Below, in pieces: positions 1 to 8,915 of a DNA stretch of 64,000 nucleotides (the first letter of the stretch is position 1; each line of letters opens with the position of its first letter). Position numbers and translations under genes: made by a program. The notes under the pieces were generated by a model that saw only the letters and a program-made list of their open reading frames with translations, ran no database searches and had not been told where the DNA came from. This DNA is from Betaproteobacteria bacterium (GTDB lineage Bacteria; Pseudomonadota; Gammaproteobacteria; Burkholderiales; SG8-39): the NCBI GenBank assembly GCA_022340285.1, contig JAJDOG010000040.1, positions 1 through 64,000 of the forward strand, in the 5' to 3' direction.

Positions 1-842
1 TCGATAGACGGACAGTACCGGGGACCGACGCCTTCGATCTTGCCGGTGTACATCGGCGAGCGATCGAGACCTTGTCGAATGATGGCGTGAGTGCGCTCGT
101 TCGTATGGGTAATCCAGCAGGGAAGCTGTGCAGGGTGCATCGCCCGGTTGCTCATGAAGGAGAAAACCGGCTCAGGGCTATCCCCCGGCTGCGCGCTCAT
201 AGCTGAGAAATCGATCGTTCGCCCATCGATGCGAGGGGGCGTTCCGGTCTTGAGCCTTCCGACGGGTAGCGCGAGCTCTCTCAGCCGGGCCGCGAGAGTG
301 TTTGCGGGCGGATCCCCTGCCCGGCCTGCTTGATAATTCTGGAGTCCGATATGGATCAGGCCGCCCAGAAACGTGCCCGTGGTCAGCACCACTGCGGGGG
401 CGTTGAATCGAACTCCTAGCTGGGTGAGAACGCCGGCAATGCGGTCGCCTTCGAGGACCAGATCATCGACGGCGGCCTGAAAAAGCGTCAAGCCGGCTTG
501 ATTTTCCAGACCGTTTCGAATTGCCTGCTTGTAGAGGACGCGGTCGGCCTGGGCGCGGGTCGCCCTGACGGCGTGCCCCTTCGACGCATTCAGCGTCCGG
601 AACTGGATCCCGGCGACATCGGTTGCGAGGGCCATCGCCCCGCCGAGTGCGTCGATCTCTTTGACCAAGTGGCCCTTCCCAATGCCGCCAATGGACGGAT
701 TGCAGGACATCTGGCCCAGCGTTTCGATGCTGTGGGTCAAAAGAAGCGTGTCGCAACCGGACCTGGCGGCCGCAAGCGCGGCCTCAGTGCCTGCGTGACC
801 ACCCCCTACAACGATGACATCGAAGGTTCTCGCGAACTGCAT
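1..842 (-). CDS. mnmG: MnmG (GidA), tRNA U34 5-carboxymethylaminomethyl-modifying enzyme, N-terminal part
   Basis: FAD-dependent partner of MnmE; together they install the cmnm5 group on uridine 34 of tRNAs reading split codon boxes. The translated N-terminus ([18 protein letters not shown]) carries the dinucleotide-binding GGGHAGTE at residues 13-20, followed by the MnmG-typical [12 protein letters not shown] and [13 protein letters not shown] blocks. The gene runs off the left edge; about 280 of roughly 630 residues are present. The ATG at 842 is chosen because the conserved fold begins within a few residues of it. Upstream lie two parS sites. mnmE lies 9 kb away on the same strand rather than adjacent. 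The rest of the usual mnmG-rsmG-parA-parB block would be beyond the left edge and cannot be seen. Confidence 0.96.
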   Translation of the reverse strand, partial: MQFARTFDVIVVGGGHAGTEAALAAARSGCDTLLLTHSIETLGQMSCNPSIGGIGKGHLVKEIDALGGAMALATDVAGIQFRTLNASKGHAVRATRAQADRVLYKQAIRNGLENQAGLTLFQAAVDDLVLEGDRIAGVLTQLGVRFNAPAVVLTTGTFLGGLIHIGLQNYQAGRAGDPPANTLAARLRELALPVGRLKTGTPPRIDGRTIDFSAMSAQPGDSPEPVFSFMSNRAMHPAQLPCWITHTNERTHAIIRQGLDRSPMYTGKIEGVGPRYCPSI

Positions 843-910
843 GAAACACGCCCTCTCGGGAGGCCGCAATGATACGCGTTTTGGCCAGCCGGCGCTCAGG
901 TGCAGCAGAA

Positions 911-924
911 GTTCCACGTGGAAC
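911..924. promoter_or_regulatory. parS: parS site (ParB-binding centromere), 14-bp palindrome
   Basis: The sequence GTTCCACGTGGAAC is a perfect palindrome and matches the core of the bacterial chromosomal parS consensus (TGTTYCACGTGRAACA). Sites of this kind load ParB to partition the origin region. It lies 69 bp upstream of mnmG, a gene normally linked to parAB, and about 13 kb from dnaA, as expected for origin-proximal parS. Confidence 0.88.
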
Positions 925-954
925 CGCACCGGGCCAGTTCCCGTTCGGAATCGT

Positions 955-970
955 TGTTTCACGTGGAACA
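955..970. promoter_or_regulatory. parS: parS site (ParB-binding centromere), full 16-bp match
   Basis: TGTTTCACGTGGAACA fits the 16-bp parS consensus at every position, with one asymmetric pair across the dyad. It lies 30 bp from the neighbouring parS site, so the two form a tight pair in front of mnmG. Confidence 0.92.
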
Positions 971-1321
971 GGCCGAATCTAGGGTACGGCCTAGAGCGGA
1001 CTCAGACCCCGATCCTCATTTCATCACCTTGATATAAAATACTTTTGTATGGAGTGTGCGCTCACATATCGCGGCGCCTTGAAGCAAACCTCGAGCCCCG
1101 CGCGTTGCACACCCTCGGCCGCTTCCAGGCGAAGATTTCCCGGCGGTGGTACGCTCATCTTGTCCCCCTAGAGACAGACGTTGGGTCACCCTGGCCCGGG
1201 ACGTCTGGCATGGGGGTATGCATTTCGTGCGCGCGCTTTGGCTGGCGCGGGCGATCGCTGTCCTCGCTCCGAGGGAGCCTCCGGCGGTCGATCGCCTTGC
1301 ATGGCCGCCATGCTCGTCTGG

Positions 1322-1327
1322 GTACAA
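1322..1327 (+). promoter_or_regulatory. possible -10 element of the TAXI-TRAP operon
   Basis: TACAAT lies 40 bp before the start codon, giving a plausible 30-35 nt leader ending in a strong AAGGAGGG ribosome binding site at 1356-1363. The best -35-like hexamer (TTGCAT) is 20 nt upstream, longer than ideal, so the promoter is tentative. Confidence 0.3.
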
Positions 1328-1367
1328 TCTCCATCCATCCCGCATCGTGCAAAACAAGGAGGGAAAA

Positions 1368-2345
1368 ATGTCGAAGTTCAGCATTCGGGGCGGCACCGCC
1401 GCATTACTTGCGATTGCGTTGCTAGCGCCCAGCGCAGCCCTCGCGCAGAAAACCAAATTCGTCACCATTGGCACCGGCGGAACCACCGGGGTCTATTACG
1501 TGGTCGGCCAATCGATCTGCTCGCTCGTCAACCGTGGTGGCAAGGAACACGGCATCAAGTGCACGGCGCCCTCCACCGGCGGCTCCGTGGCGAACATCAA
1601 CTCGATCCGCTCCGGCGAGATGCAGATGGGCGTCGCACAGTCCGACTGGCAATACCACGCCTACCACGGCACCTCCAAGTTCAAGGAACAAGGCCCCTTC
1701 AAGGATTTGCGCTCGGTCTTCTCGGTGCATGCCGAGCCGTTCACCGTCGTCGCCAGGAAAGACGCCAACATCAAGAGCTTCAACGACCTCAAGGGCAAGC
1801 GCGTCAATATCGGCAACCCCGGGTCCGGTCAGCGCGGGACGATGGAAGTGGTCATGGAGGCCAAAGGCTGGAAGATGAGCGACTTCAAGCTCGCGTCCGA
1901 GCTCAAGGCGGCCGAGCAATCCGCCGCGCTCTGCGACAACAAGGTTGACGCGATCGTCTATACCGTGGGGCACCCCAACGGATCGATCCAGGAAGCCACG
2001 ACTTCGTGCGACGCCGTCATCGTGCCAGTGACCGGACCCGAGATCGAAAAGCTCGTGAGCGGCAACGCGTACTACGGTAAGGCCACGATTCCCGGCAAGA
2101 TGTACAAGGGCAATGACAAAGACATCGTGACGTTTGGCGTCGGGGCAACGTTCGTGACTTCGGCCAAGACCGATCCCGAGGTGATCTATCAAGTGGTCAA
2201 GGCCGTGTTCGAGAACTTCGACCGATTCAAGAAGCTGCATCCGGCGTTCGCGCACCTCGATCCGAAAGTCATGATCACCCGAAACCTCTCTGCCCCACTG
2301 CACGAGGGTGCGGTGAAGTACTACAAAGAAAAAGGCTGGATGTAG
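1368..2345 (+). CDS. TAXI-family TRAP transporter solute receptor
   Basis: Periplasmic substrate-binding protein of a TRAP transporter of the TAXI type, which captures an organic acid or similar ligand and delivers it to the fused membrane component encoded next. The 325-residue protein begins with a Sec signal peptide (hydrophobic stretch, cleavage after ALA, about residue 26) and has the family hallmarks IGTGGTTGVYY, a SIRSGEMQMGVAQSDW block and VGHPNGSIQEA. The ATG at 1368 follows AAGGAGGG; longer in-frame extensions upstream lack a signal peptide and are rejected. Substrate cannot be read from sequence; many TAXI receptors bind glutamate or C4/C5 dicarboxylates. Confidence 0.93.
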   Translation: MSKFSIRGGTAALLAIALLAPSAALAQKTKFVTIGTGGTTGVYYVVGQSICSLVNRGGKEHGIKCTAPSTGGSVANINSIRSGEMQMGVAQSDWQYHAYHGTSKFKEQGPFKDLRSVFSVHAEPFTVVARKDANIKSFNDLKGKRVNIGNPGSGQRGTMEVVMEAKGWKMSDFKLASELKAAEQSAALCDNKVDAIVYTVGHPNGSIQEATTSCDAVIVPVTGPEIEKLVSGNAYYGKATIPGKMYKGNDKDIVTFGVGATFVTSAKTDPEVIYQVVKAVFENFDRFKKLHPAFAHLDPKVMITRNLSAPLHEGAVKYYKEKGWM

Positions 2346-2412
2346 TCAGCCTCGAGCAAGGCGGGAAGCGCAACGCTTCCCGCCAATCCCGCGAGAACCA
2401 GAGGAGGCCAAC

Positions 2413-5004
2413 ATGGCCGCGCAGTCGCGCGCCGGCGAAGCGACGTCCGGGCAAGGCTTGCAGGACCTCGTTGCCCAGGCGGACACGGGCGGGCGTAATC
2501 CGCGTGGCGTAGTGAAGCAGGTGCTGTTGGGCACCGCACTGATCTGGTCGCTCTTCCAGCTATGGATCGCCTCTCCGATTCCGTTCATGGTCGGGTTCGG
2601 CGTCTTCAACGACACGGAGGCGCGCTCGATTCACCTGGCGTTCGCGGTCTTTCTCGCGTTTCTCGCGTATCCAGCGCTGCGACGTTCACCCCGCGCATAT
2701 GTCCCGGTTCAGGACTGGGCGTTCGCATTGGTCGGCGCTTTCTGCGCCGCCTATCTCTTCCTGTTCAATCTCGAGCTTTCGGCCCGCCCTGGTGCGCCCA
2801 TCCTTCAGGACATCATCGTCGGCTGCGTGGGGATGCTGCTGCTGCTCGAGGCGACTCGCCGTAGCCTCGGCCCGCCTCTCACTATCCTGGCCATCGTGTT
2901 TCTGGCCTACACGTTCTTCGGTCCGTACATGCCGGAGGTCATCGCGCACCGGGGTTTCTCGCTCAACGCCATAGTCAATCACCAATGGATCACGACTGAA
3001 GGCGTGTTCGGCGTGGCGCTTGGCGTGTCGACCAGCTTCGTGTTCCTGTTCGTGCTGTTTGGTGCGCTGCTGGACAAAGCCGGCGCCGGAAACTATTTCA
3101 TTCAGGTCGCGTTCTCCCTGCTCGGCCATCTGCGAGGCGGCCCGGCCAAAGCCGCCGTGGTTTCTTCCGGCATGACCGGTCTCATATCCGGGTCGTCCAT
3201 CGCCAATGTCGTTACCACGGGCACGTTCACCATCCCGCTGATGAAGCGAGTGGGTTACTCCGCCGAGCAGGCGGGTGCGGTGGAAGTCAGTTCCTCCGTC
3301 AACGGTCAGATCATGCCCCCGGTGATGGGCGCCGCGGCGTTCCTGATGGTCGAATTCGTCGGGATCCCGTATACGGAAGTCATCAAGAATGCCTTTCTCC
3401 CCGCACTGATCTCGTACATTGCCCTCGTCTACATCGTCCATCTCGAAGCGCTCAAGGCCAACATGCAGGCGCTACCTAAGCGTCGCTCGGTGGGGTGGGC
3501 TCAACGGCTCGTCACCTGGGGTTTGGTCATCTCCGGTACGCTCATCGTGGCCGGTGCTTCGTACTATGCGGTCGCCTGGATGCGGCCAGCATTCGGCGCC
3601 GCGGCGAGTTGGGTGATTGCCGCGCTGCTCGTCGCGGTCCACGTGGCGCTTGTCGGATACGCTGCTCGCTTTCCCGATCTCAAACTCGACGATCCCAGTG
3701 CGCCGGTCGTCGAGCTGCCAGAAGTCGGACCGACCGTCAAAGCAGGACTGCATTTCCTGCTGCCCGTCGTGGTTCTCGTCTGGGCGCTGATGGTTGAGCA
3801 GCTCTCCCCCGGTCTCTCCGCATTCTGGGCGACTGCATTCATGATCTTCATCCTGTTGACCCAGCGCCCCCTTTACGCGCTATTTCGCCGGCGCGCCGAT
3901 ATGGCGACCGCCGTGCGGCAGGGCTTTGCGGAACTGTTGGACGGGTTGATCACCGGTGCCCGCAATATGATCGGCATCGGTATCGCGACGGCGGCAGCCG
4001 GGGTGATCGTCGGGACGGTGACCCTGACCGGGCTCGGCGCCGTGATGGTGGATGCCGTCGAAGCGCTTTCGGGCGGCAACATCATGGCCGTGCTCGTCCT
4101 CACCGCCGTCATCAGCCTCATTCTCGGCATGGGACTTCCGACGACCGCCAACTACATCGTCGTCTCGTCGTTGATGGCGGTGGTCATCGTCGAGCTCGGG
4201 GCACAAGCCGGACTGATCGTACCGCTTATCGCAGTGCATCTTTTCGTCTTCTATTTCGGCATCATGGCGGATATCACCCCGCCCGTCGGCTTGGCGGCAT
4301 TCGCCGCCGCCGCGATCTCTGGCGGCGATCCCATCAAGACCGGACTCACTTCGTTCTTCTACAGTCTGCGCACCGCGGCGCTGCCGTTCCTCTTCATCTT
4401 CAACACCGATCTGCTGCTCATTGACGTCACTTGGCTGACAGCGATTGGGACATTCGTTACCGCTACCATCGCCATGCTGCTCTTTGCCGCCGCCACGCAG
4501 GGGTACTTCCTGGTGCGCAGCCGACTCTACGAATCGGCGGTCCTCCTCCTCGTAGCCTTCACCCTCTTCCGGCCCGGTTTCTGGATGGACATGATTGCGC
4601 CACCTTTCCACGAAGTCCCCGCGGCGGGAGTGGTCGAGGCAGCCGCTTCGGCGGCGCCGGGCACGGAGATCAGACTGCAAATTGCCGGCGAGGACGATTT
4701 CGGTAATCCGAAAGTGTTCTACGTGCCGCTCGAGCTCGCAGCGGGCGCTGACGGAAAAGCGCGTCTCGAGAGCATGGGCATTGAAGTGATCCGACAGGAG
4801 GACTCGCTGGTCATCGACGCTGTCGCATTCGGCAGCCCGGCGCAGAAAGCCGGCCTGAAGTTCGACCAGAAAATCGTTTCCGCCCGCATAGCGGCCGATC
4901 AGCCACCCAAGCAGCTGATGTGGATGATCGGCCTTGTCCTGCTTGTCGGCGTCGTGCTGTCGCAGCGGCGGCGGCGACCGATTCCCGCCCCTGCTGCCGC
5001 GTGA
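2413..5004 (+). CDS. TRAP transporter fused 4TM/12TM permease, TAXI type
   Basis: Inner-membrane component of the TAXI-TRAP system, in which the small (DctQ-like) and large (DctM-like) subunits are fused (863 residues). The N-terminal third contains the short helix bundle; the DctM part includes the ISGSSIANVVTTGTF and MGLPTTANYIVVSSL motifs and several paired re-entrant-type segments. The last roughly 130 residues (from about 4600) are a soluble extension with a PDZ-like stretch (DAVAFGSPAQKAGLKFDQ) followed by one more membrane helix and a basic tail, resembling the DUF3394 extension known from this permease family. It follows the receptor by 67 bp and has its own GAGGAGG ribosome binding site. 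Confidence 0.93.
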   Translation: MAAQSRAGEATSGQGLQDLVAQADTGGRNPRGVVKQVLLGTALIWSLFQLWIASPIPFMVGFGVFNDTEARSIHLAFAVFLAFLAYPALRRSPRAYVPVQDWAFALVGAFCAAYLFLFNLELSARPGAPILQDIIVGCVGMLLLLEATRRSLGPPLTILAIVFLAYTFFGPYMPEVIAHRGFSLNAIVNHQWITTEGVFGVALGVSTSFVFLFVLFGALLDKAGAGNYFIQVAFSLLGHLRGGPAKAAVVSSGMTGLISGSSIANVVTTGTFTIPLMKRVGYSAEQAGAVEVSSSVNGQIMPPVMGAAAFLMVEFVGIPYTEVIKNAFLPALISYIALVYIVHLEALKANMQALPKRRSVGWAQRLVTWGLVISGTLIVAGASYYAVAWMRPAFGAAASWVIAALLVAVHVALVGYAARFPDLKLDDPSAPVVELPEVGPTVKAGLHFLLPVVVLVWALMVEQLSPGLSAFWATAFMIFILLTQRPLYALFRRRADMATAVRQGFAELLDGLITGARNMIGIGIATAAAGVIVGTVTLTGLGAVMVDAVEALSGGNIMAVLVLTAVISLILGMGLPTTANYIVVSSLMAVVIVELGAQAGLIVPLIAVHLFVFYFGIMADITPPVGLAAFAAAAISGGDPIKTGLTSFFYSLRTAALPFLFIFNTDLLLIDVTWLTAIGTFVTATIAMLLFAAATQGYFLVRSRLYESAVLLLVAFTLFRPGFWMDMIAPPFHEVPAAGVVEAAASAAPGTEIRLQIAGEDDFGNPKVFYVPLELAAGADGKARLESMGIEVIRQEDSLVIDAVAFGSPAQKAGLKFDQKIVSARIAADQPPKQLMWMIGLVLLVGVVLSQRRRRPIPAPAAA

Positions 5005-5015
5005 GGAACCCCGGC

Positions 5016-5450
5016 ATGTACACAGACATCCTGCTCCCAGTCGATCGCGAGCACGAAGCCTCCTGGAAAACGGCGTTGCCGGTTGCCATCGAATATTGCA
5101 GAGCGTTCGGCGCCAAGCTGCACGTCCTGACAGTCGTGCCGGGACTCGGCGTCGGGGACGTATCCTCCTTCTTGCCCATGGGTTATGAGCAACAGCTTCT
5201 GGACAAAGCTAATCAGTGGATGCACGCTTTCGCGCGCGACAATGTCCCGTCCGGCATCGCCGTTCAGCATATCGTCGGCCATGGCAAGGTGCATCGGGAG
5301 ATTCTTCGGGTCGCCACCGAGATCGGCGCGGACCTCATCGTCATGGCCTCACATCGCCCCGAACTGAAAGACCACCTCCTCGGCTCGAATGCGGCAAATG
5401 TCGTGCAACACGCGAAGTGCTCGGTGCTGGTCGTTCGCGCCAGACCGTAG
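5016..5450 (+). CDS. universal stress protein, UspA family, TRAP-linked
   Basis: A 144-residue single UspA domain starting MYTDILLPVDREHEASW and ending HAKCSVLVVRARP. The usual ATP-binding G-2X-G-9X-G(S/T) signature is only partly kept: the segment reads ASHRPELKDHLLGSN, so the first two glycines are missing while LLGSNA remains. It begins 11 bp after the permease stop and is clearly the third gene of the operon. In Halomonas elongata a UspA protein (TeaD) encoded with a TRAP transporter regulates its activity; a similar role is inferred here from position only. The start is the ATG at 5016, because upstream in-frame codons overlap the permease gene. Confidence 0.9.
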   Translation: MYTDILLPVDREHEASWKTALPVAIEYCRAFGAKLHVLTVVPGLGVGDVSSFLPMGYEQQLLDKANQWMHAFARDNVPSGIAVQHIVGHGKVHREILRVATEIGADLIVMASHRPELKDHLLGSNAANVVQHAKCSVLVVRARP

Positions 5451-5484
5451 CGAGTGCTTGTAGCTGGCGGCCCCGGAACTCCGT

Positions 5485-6825
5485 TCAGCTCGCGACAGAC
5501 ACTTCGGCAAGCGTCCGATCGAGGGCACTGGCGAGCTTTTCCACGATTTCGTCAGCGTGTGCCTCTTCCATGATAAACGGGGGCGCAAGCAACACATGGT
5601 CGCCCCGCTGTCCATCCAGCGTTCCGCCCATCGGGTAGCACATCAATCCCAATTCCAGCGCCTCCGCCTTGAGCCGCGAATGCACACGCAATGCGGGGTC
5701 GAACGGTTCCTTCGTCTCCGGATCCCGCACGAACTCCAGACCCCAGAACAACCCCCTACCCCGAATATCCCCTACATTCGCATGGCGTCCGAAGCGAGTG
5801 CGCAGCCTAACGCCCAGCAAGTCGCCAAGCCGGCGAACGTTTCCGAGCAGATTGCGGTTGCGAATGGCATGCTGCACGGCAAGCGCTCCTGCGCAGGCCG
5901 CGGCGTGCCCGAGGTAGGTGTGGCCGTGCTGAAAGAATCCCGACCCGTCGCGGATCGTCTCGACGATTCGCGACGACACAATTGCCGCCCCAATGGGCTG
6001 ATACCCGGCACCGAGCCCCTTGGCGACGCAAACGATGTCCGGGGTAATCCCCTCCTGCTCGCACGCGTACAACGTTCCCGTGCGCCCCATTCCGCACATG
6101 ACCTCGTCCAGGATCAGCAGCACGCCGTGGCGGTCGCATACTTCTCGGATCTTGCGGAAGTAGCCGGGTACTGGCGGTACCGCTCCGAGCGTGGCCCCGA
6201 CCACCGTTTCCGCGCAGAACGCGATGACGGTCTCGGCGCCGAGCGCTCGAATTGCTGCATCGAGCTCGTCGGCGAGGCGCGTCCCGTACGCTTCGTCGGT
6301 CTCGTCCGGGGTCTTGCCACGATAGGCGTAGCACGGCGACACGTGTCGCGCCGGAAACAGCAGAGGCTCGTATTGCCGGCGGCGCCATACGTTGCCGCCG
6401 GTTGCCAGAGCACCCAGCGTGTTGCCGTGGTAGCTCTGCAGTCTCGCAATGACGTGCCGCCGCTGCGGTTGCCCGGCTTCCACGAAATACTGGCGCGCAA
6501 GTTTGAGCGCGGCCTCCACCGCCTCGGAACCGCCCGAGACGAAATAGACGTGACTCATGCCTTCGGGCGCCTTCGCGATCAGCTCATCGGCGAGCGCTTC
6601 CATCGGCTCGTTGCTGAAGAAGGAGGTGTGCGCGTAGGGCAGGCGGTCGAGTTGGGCCTTGATGGCGCGGATCACTTCCGCATCGGAATGGCCGAGGCAG
6701 GACACTGCGGCGCCGCCGCAAGCATCCAGATAGCGCTTGCCGGCCGCATCGATGACGTACATGCCGTCACCGCGCACCGCTAGGGGATAGTCCTGCCGAA
6801 GGCTGCGATGGAAGACGTGAGTCAT
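5485..6825 (-). CDS. class III PLP-dependent aminotransferase
   Basis: A 446-residue fold-type I aminotransferase of the omega-aminotransferase/DAPA-synthase superfamily. Visible hallmarks are the N-terminal GKRYLDACGG, the cofactor-contacting VSGGSEAVEAALKLAR, LLILDEVMCGMGRTG with the PLP-ring Asp, and the Schiff-base lysine in CVAKGLGAGYQPIGA. The C-terminus has the GRGLFWGLEF block. Donor and acceptor cannot be assigned; putrescine, beta-alanine or taurine transaminases are all possible. The ATG at 6825 is chosen because conserved sequence begins directly after it; the frame stays open further upstream without a recognisable domain. It lies 79 bp downstream of pckG on the same strand, so the two may be cotranscribed. 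Confidence 0.9.
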   Translation of the reverse strand: MTHVFHRSLRQDYPLAVRGDGMYVIDAAGKRYLDACGGAAVSCLGHSDAEVIRAIKAQLDRLPYAHTSFFSNEPMEALADELIAKAPEGMSHVYFVSGGSEAVEAALKLARQYFVEAGQPQRRHVIARLQSYHGNTLGALATGGNVWRRRQYEPLLFPARHVSPCYAYRGKTPDETDEAYGTRLADELDAAIRALGAETVIAFCAETVVGATLGAVPPVPGYFRKIREVCDRHGVLLILDEVMCGMGRTGTLYACEQEGITPDIVCVAKGLGAGYQPIGAAIVSSRIVETIRDGSGFFQHGHTYLGHAAACAGALAVQHAIRNRNLLGNVRRLGDLLGVRLRTRFGRHANVGDIRGRGLFWGLEFVRDPETKEPFDPALRVHSRLKAEALELGLMCYPMGGTLDGQRGDHVLLAPPFIMEEAHADEIVEKLASALDRTLAEVSVAS

Positions 6826-6904
6826 CGTGCCGGGTCCATTCTGGGTGCCCGGAGGTGCGCGGAACGGCCGCGCCAAGCGGCCCTTGCCGCGCGTCCGCCC
6901 GCCT

Positions 6905-8734
6905 TCAGGCGCCCAGAACGAGATGCAACATCTCGCGACGGAGCGCGAGTTGCCGGGGCAGCCTGTCTTGCAGCTTCCCGAGGAGCTCGTCGTGCAACGC
7001 GAGCTCGGCTTCCCATTCATCGTGCTTGATCGTCGTGGCCGTCTTGAACTGATCGCGTGTAAATGTGTCCAGACCGGACCACTCGAGATCGTCGTAGTCG
7101 GGCACCCAGCCGAGCGGCGTTTCAATCGCCTTGGCCCGCCCCCCGACGCGCTCCACGATCCACTTCAGCACCCGCATGTTCTCGCCGAAGCCCGGCCAGA
7201 CGAATCGGCCCTGAGCGTCGGTGCGGAACCAGTTCACCTGAAAGATTTGCGGTCTTTGCGGGACGCTCCAGCCGAGCTTGAGCCAGTGGCCGAAGTAGTC
7301 CGCCATGTTGTACCCGACGAAGGGAATCATCGCGAACGGGTCACGGCGCACGACGCCGACCTTGCCCGTCGCCGCAGCGGTAGTCTCCGAACCCATCGTC
7401 GCGGCCATGTACACGCCGTCAGTCCAGCTGAATGCCTGCACCACCAGCGGCACGGTATTCGAGCGCCGACCGCCGAAGATGAACGCCGAGATCGGCACGC
7501 CGGCCGGGTTTTCCCAATCCGGATCGATGGACGGGACCTGCGAGGCGTGCACCGTGAATCGCGCATTCGGATGTGCGGCGAGTCGGCCCGAGTCGGGCGT
7601 CCAGTGGTCGCCGCGCCAGTCGATCAGCTCGGGCGGCGGCTGCTTCGTCATGCCCTCCCACCACACGTCTCCATCGGGTGTCAGGGCGACGTTCGTGAAG
7701 ATGACGTTTGACCTGAGCGCCGCCATGCAATTGGGATTGGTCTTCTCGGATGTACCCGGGGCCACCCCGAACAGCCCCGACTCGGGGTTGATCGCGTACA
7801 ACCGGCCGTCTTTGCCGGGCTTGATCCAGGCGATGTCTTCGCCGATGGTCGTGACTTTCCACCCCTTGAAGGCCGGAGGCGGAACGATCATCGCGAAATT
7901 CGTCTTGCCGCACGCGCTCGGAAACGCGGCCGTCACGTAGCTCTTCTCGCCCGAGGGTGCGGTGACGCCGAGAATGAGCATGTGCTCGGCCAGCCAGCCC
8001 TCGTCGCGCCCCATCACCGATGCAATGCGCAGAGCAAGGCACTTCTTGCCGAGCAGGGCGTTGCCGCCGTAGCCCGAGCCGAAGGACCAGATTTCCCGCG
8101 TTTCCGGAAAATGGACGATGTATTTGTGGTCCTTGTTGCAAGGCCACCGGACGTCCGCCGCGCCGCGTCCGAGCGGCGCTCCGACCGAATGAACGCACGG
8201 GACGAACTGGCCTTCGTGTCCCAGCAGGTCCCAAACCTTGGGAGATACCCGCGTCATGATGTGCATGTTGACCACGACGTAGGGCGAGTCTGAGAGCTCG
8301 ATCCCGATCTGCGCGATGTGCGAACCGAGTGGCCCCATCGAGAAAGGCACGACATACATCGTTCGACCGCGCATGCAACCGTCGAAGAGTCCGGCGAGCG
8401 TGGCCCGCATCTCCTTTGGCGCGACCCAGTTGTTCGTCGGGCCGGCGTCCACCTTCTTTTCGCTGCAGATGAAGGTGCGGTCTTCCATACGCGCGACGTC
8501 GGTTGGATCGGAGAGCGCAAGAAAGCTGTTCGGACGCTTGGCGGGATTGAGCCGCTGGAGCATGCCGGACTTCACCATCTCGTCGCAGAGCCGGTCGTAC
8601 TCCGCCTTGCTTCCGTCGCACCAGACAATGCGATCCGGCTTGGTCAGTGCCGCTACCTCGGCGACCCACTCGGTCGCTCGGCGGTTGCGAACGTTGCTGG
8701 GCACGTCAATATGCGGCGTATAGGGCTGGTTCAT
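6905..8734 (-). CDS. pckG: phosphoenolpyruvate carboxykinase, GTP-dependent
   Basis: Catalyses oxaloacetate + GTP to PEP + GDP + CO2, the entry step of gluconeogenesis, in the cytosol. The 609-residue length is typical. Diagnostic features are the P-loop with the reactive cysteine ([12 protein letters not shown]), the GTP-PEPCK signature around [10 protein letters not shown], and an N-terminal [20 protein letters not shown] block. The ATG at 8734 has GAGG 8 nt upstream; a TTG 21 bp earlier is also in frame but less likely. Gluconeogenic PEPCK fits an organism living on organic acids, as do the two TRAP transporters and the acyl-CoA gene clusters here. Confidence 0.96.
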   Translation of the reverse strand: MNQPYTPHIDVPSNVRNRRATEWVAEVAALTKPDRIVWCDGSKAEYDRLCDEMVKSGMLQRLNPAKRPNSFLALSDPTDVARMEDRTFICSEKKVDAGPTNNWVAPKEMRATLAGLFDGCMRGRTMYVVPFSMGPLGSHIAQIGIELSDSPYVVVNMHIMTRVSPKVWDLLGHEGQFVPCVHSVGAPLGRGAADVRWPCNKDHKYIVHFPETREIWSFGSGYGGNALLGKKCLALRIASVMGRDEGWLAEHMLILGVTAPSGEKSYVTAAFPSACGKTNFAMIVPPPAFKGWKVTTIGEDIAWIKPGKDGRLYAINPESGLFGVAPGTSEKTNPNCMAALRSNVIFTNVALTPDGDVWWEGMTKQPPPELIDWRGDHWTPDSGRLAAHPNARFTVHASQVPSIDPDWENPAGVPISAFIFGGRRSNTVPLVVQAFSWTDGVYMAATMGSETTAAATGKVGVVRRDPFAMIPFVGYNMADYFGHWLKLGWSVPQRPQIFQVNWFRTDAQGRFVWPGFGENMRVLKWIVERVGGRAKAIETPLGWVPDYDDLEWSGLDTFTRDQFKTATTIKHDEWEAELALHDELLGKLQDRLPRQLALRREMLHLVLGA

Positions 8735-8915
8735 TGGGGTTGCCTCGGACGTCAATACGGGCGCAGGCTGCAGCGCAAATCATTGAGTGGGCAGCCTCTG
8801 CGCAGAGGCGCACTTTCGGCCGCCATGGAGGGAGTAGGGCTTTAAATCGTAACACGATCCGAGTCGAAGAGGCCGGCCGGGGGAGCAATTCCCGGTTTGG
8901 CCCGCCCCGACTTCT

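Larger units (their letters stand above)
843..1367. other. 525-bp intergenic region between divergent mnmG and the TAXI-TRAP operon
   Basis: No convincing gene: the open frames here lack ribosome binding sites and recognisable domains. The recognisable contents are two ParB-binding (parS) palindromes near the mnmG side and a possible -10 element shortly before the TRAP receptor gene. An AT-rich patch around 1028-1052 (ATACTTTTGTAT) could belong to a promoter but has no clear -35/-10 pair. Confidence 0.6.

Noticed and set aside
1146-1367. N-terminal extension of the TAXI receptor
   Set aside because: It would bury the signal peptide and skip the strong AAGGAGGG site that precedes the ATG at 1368.
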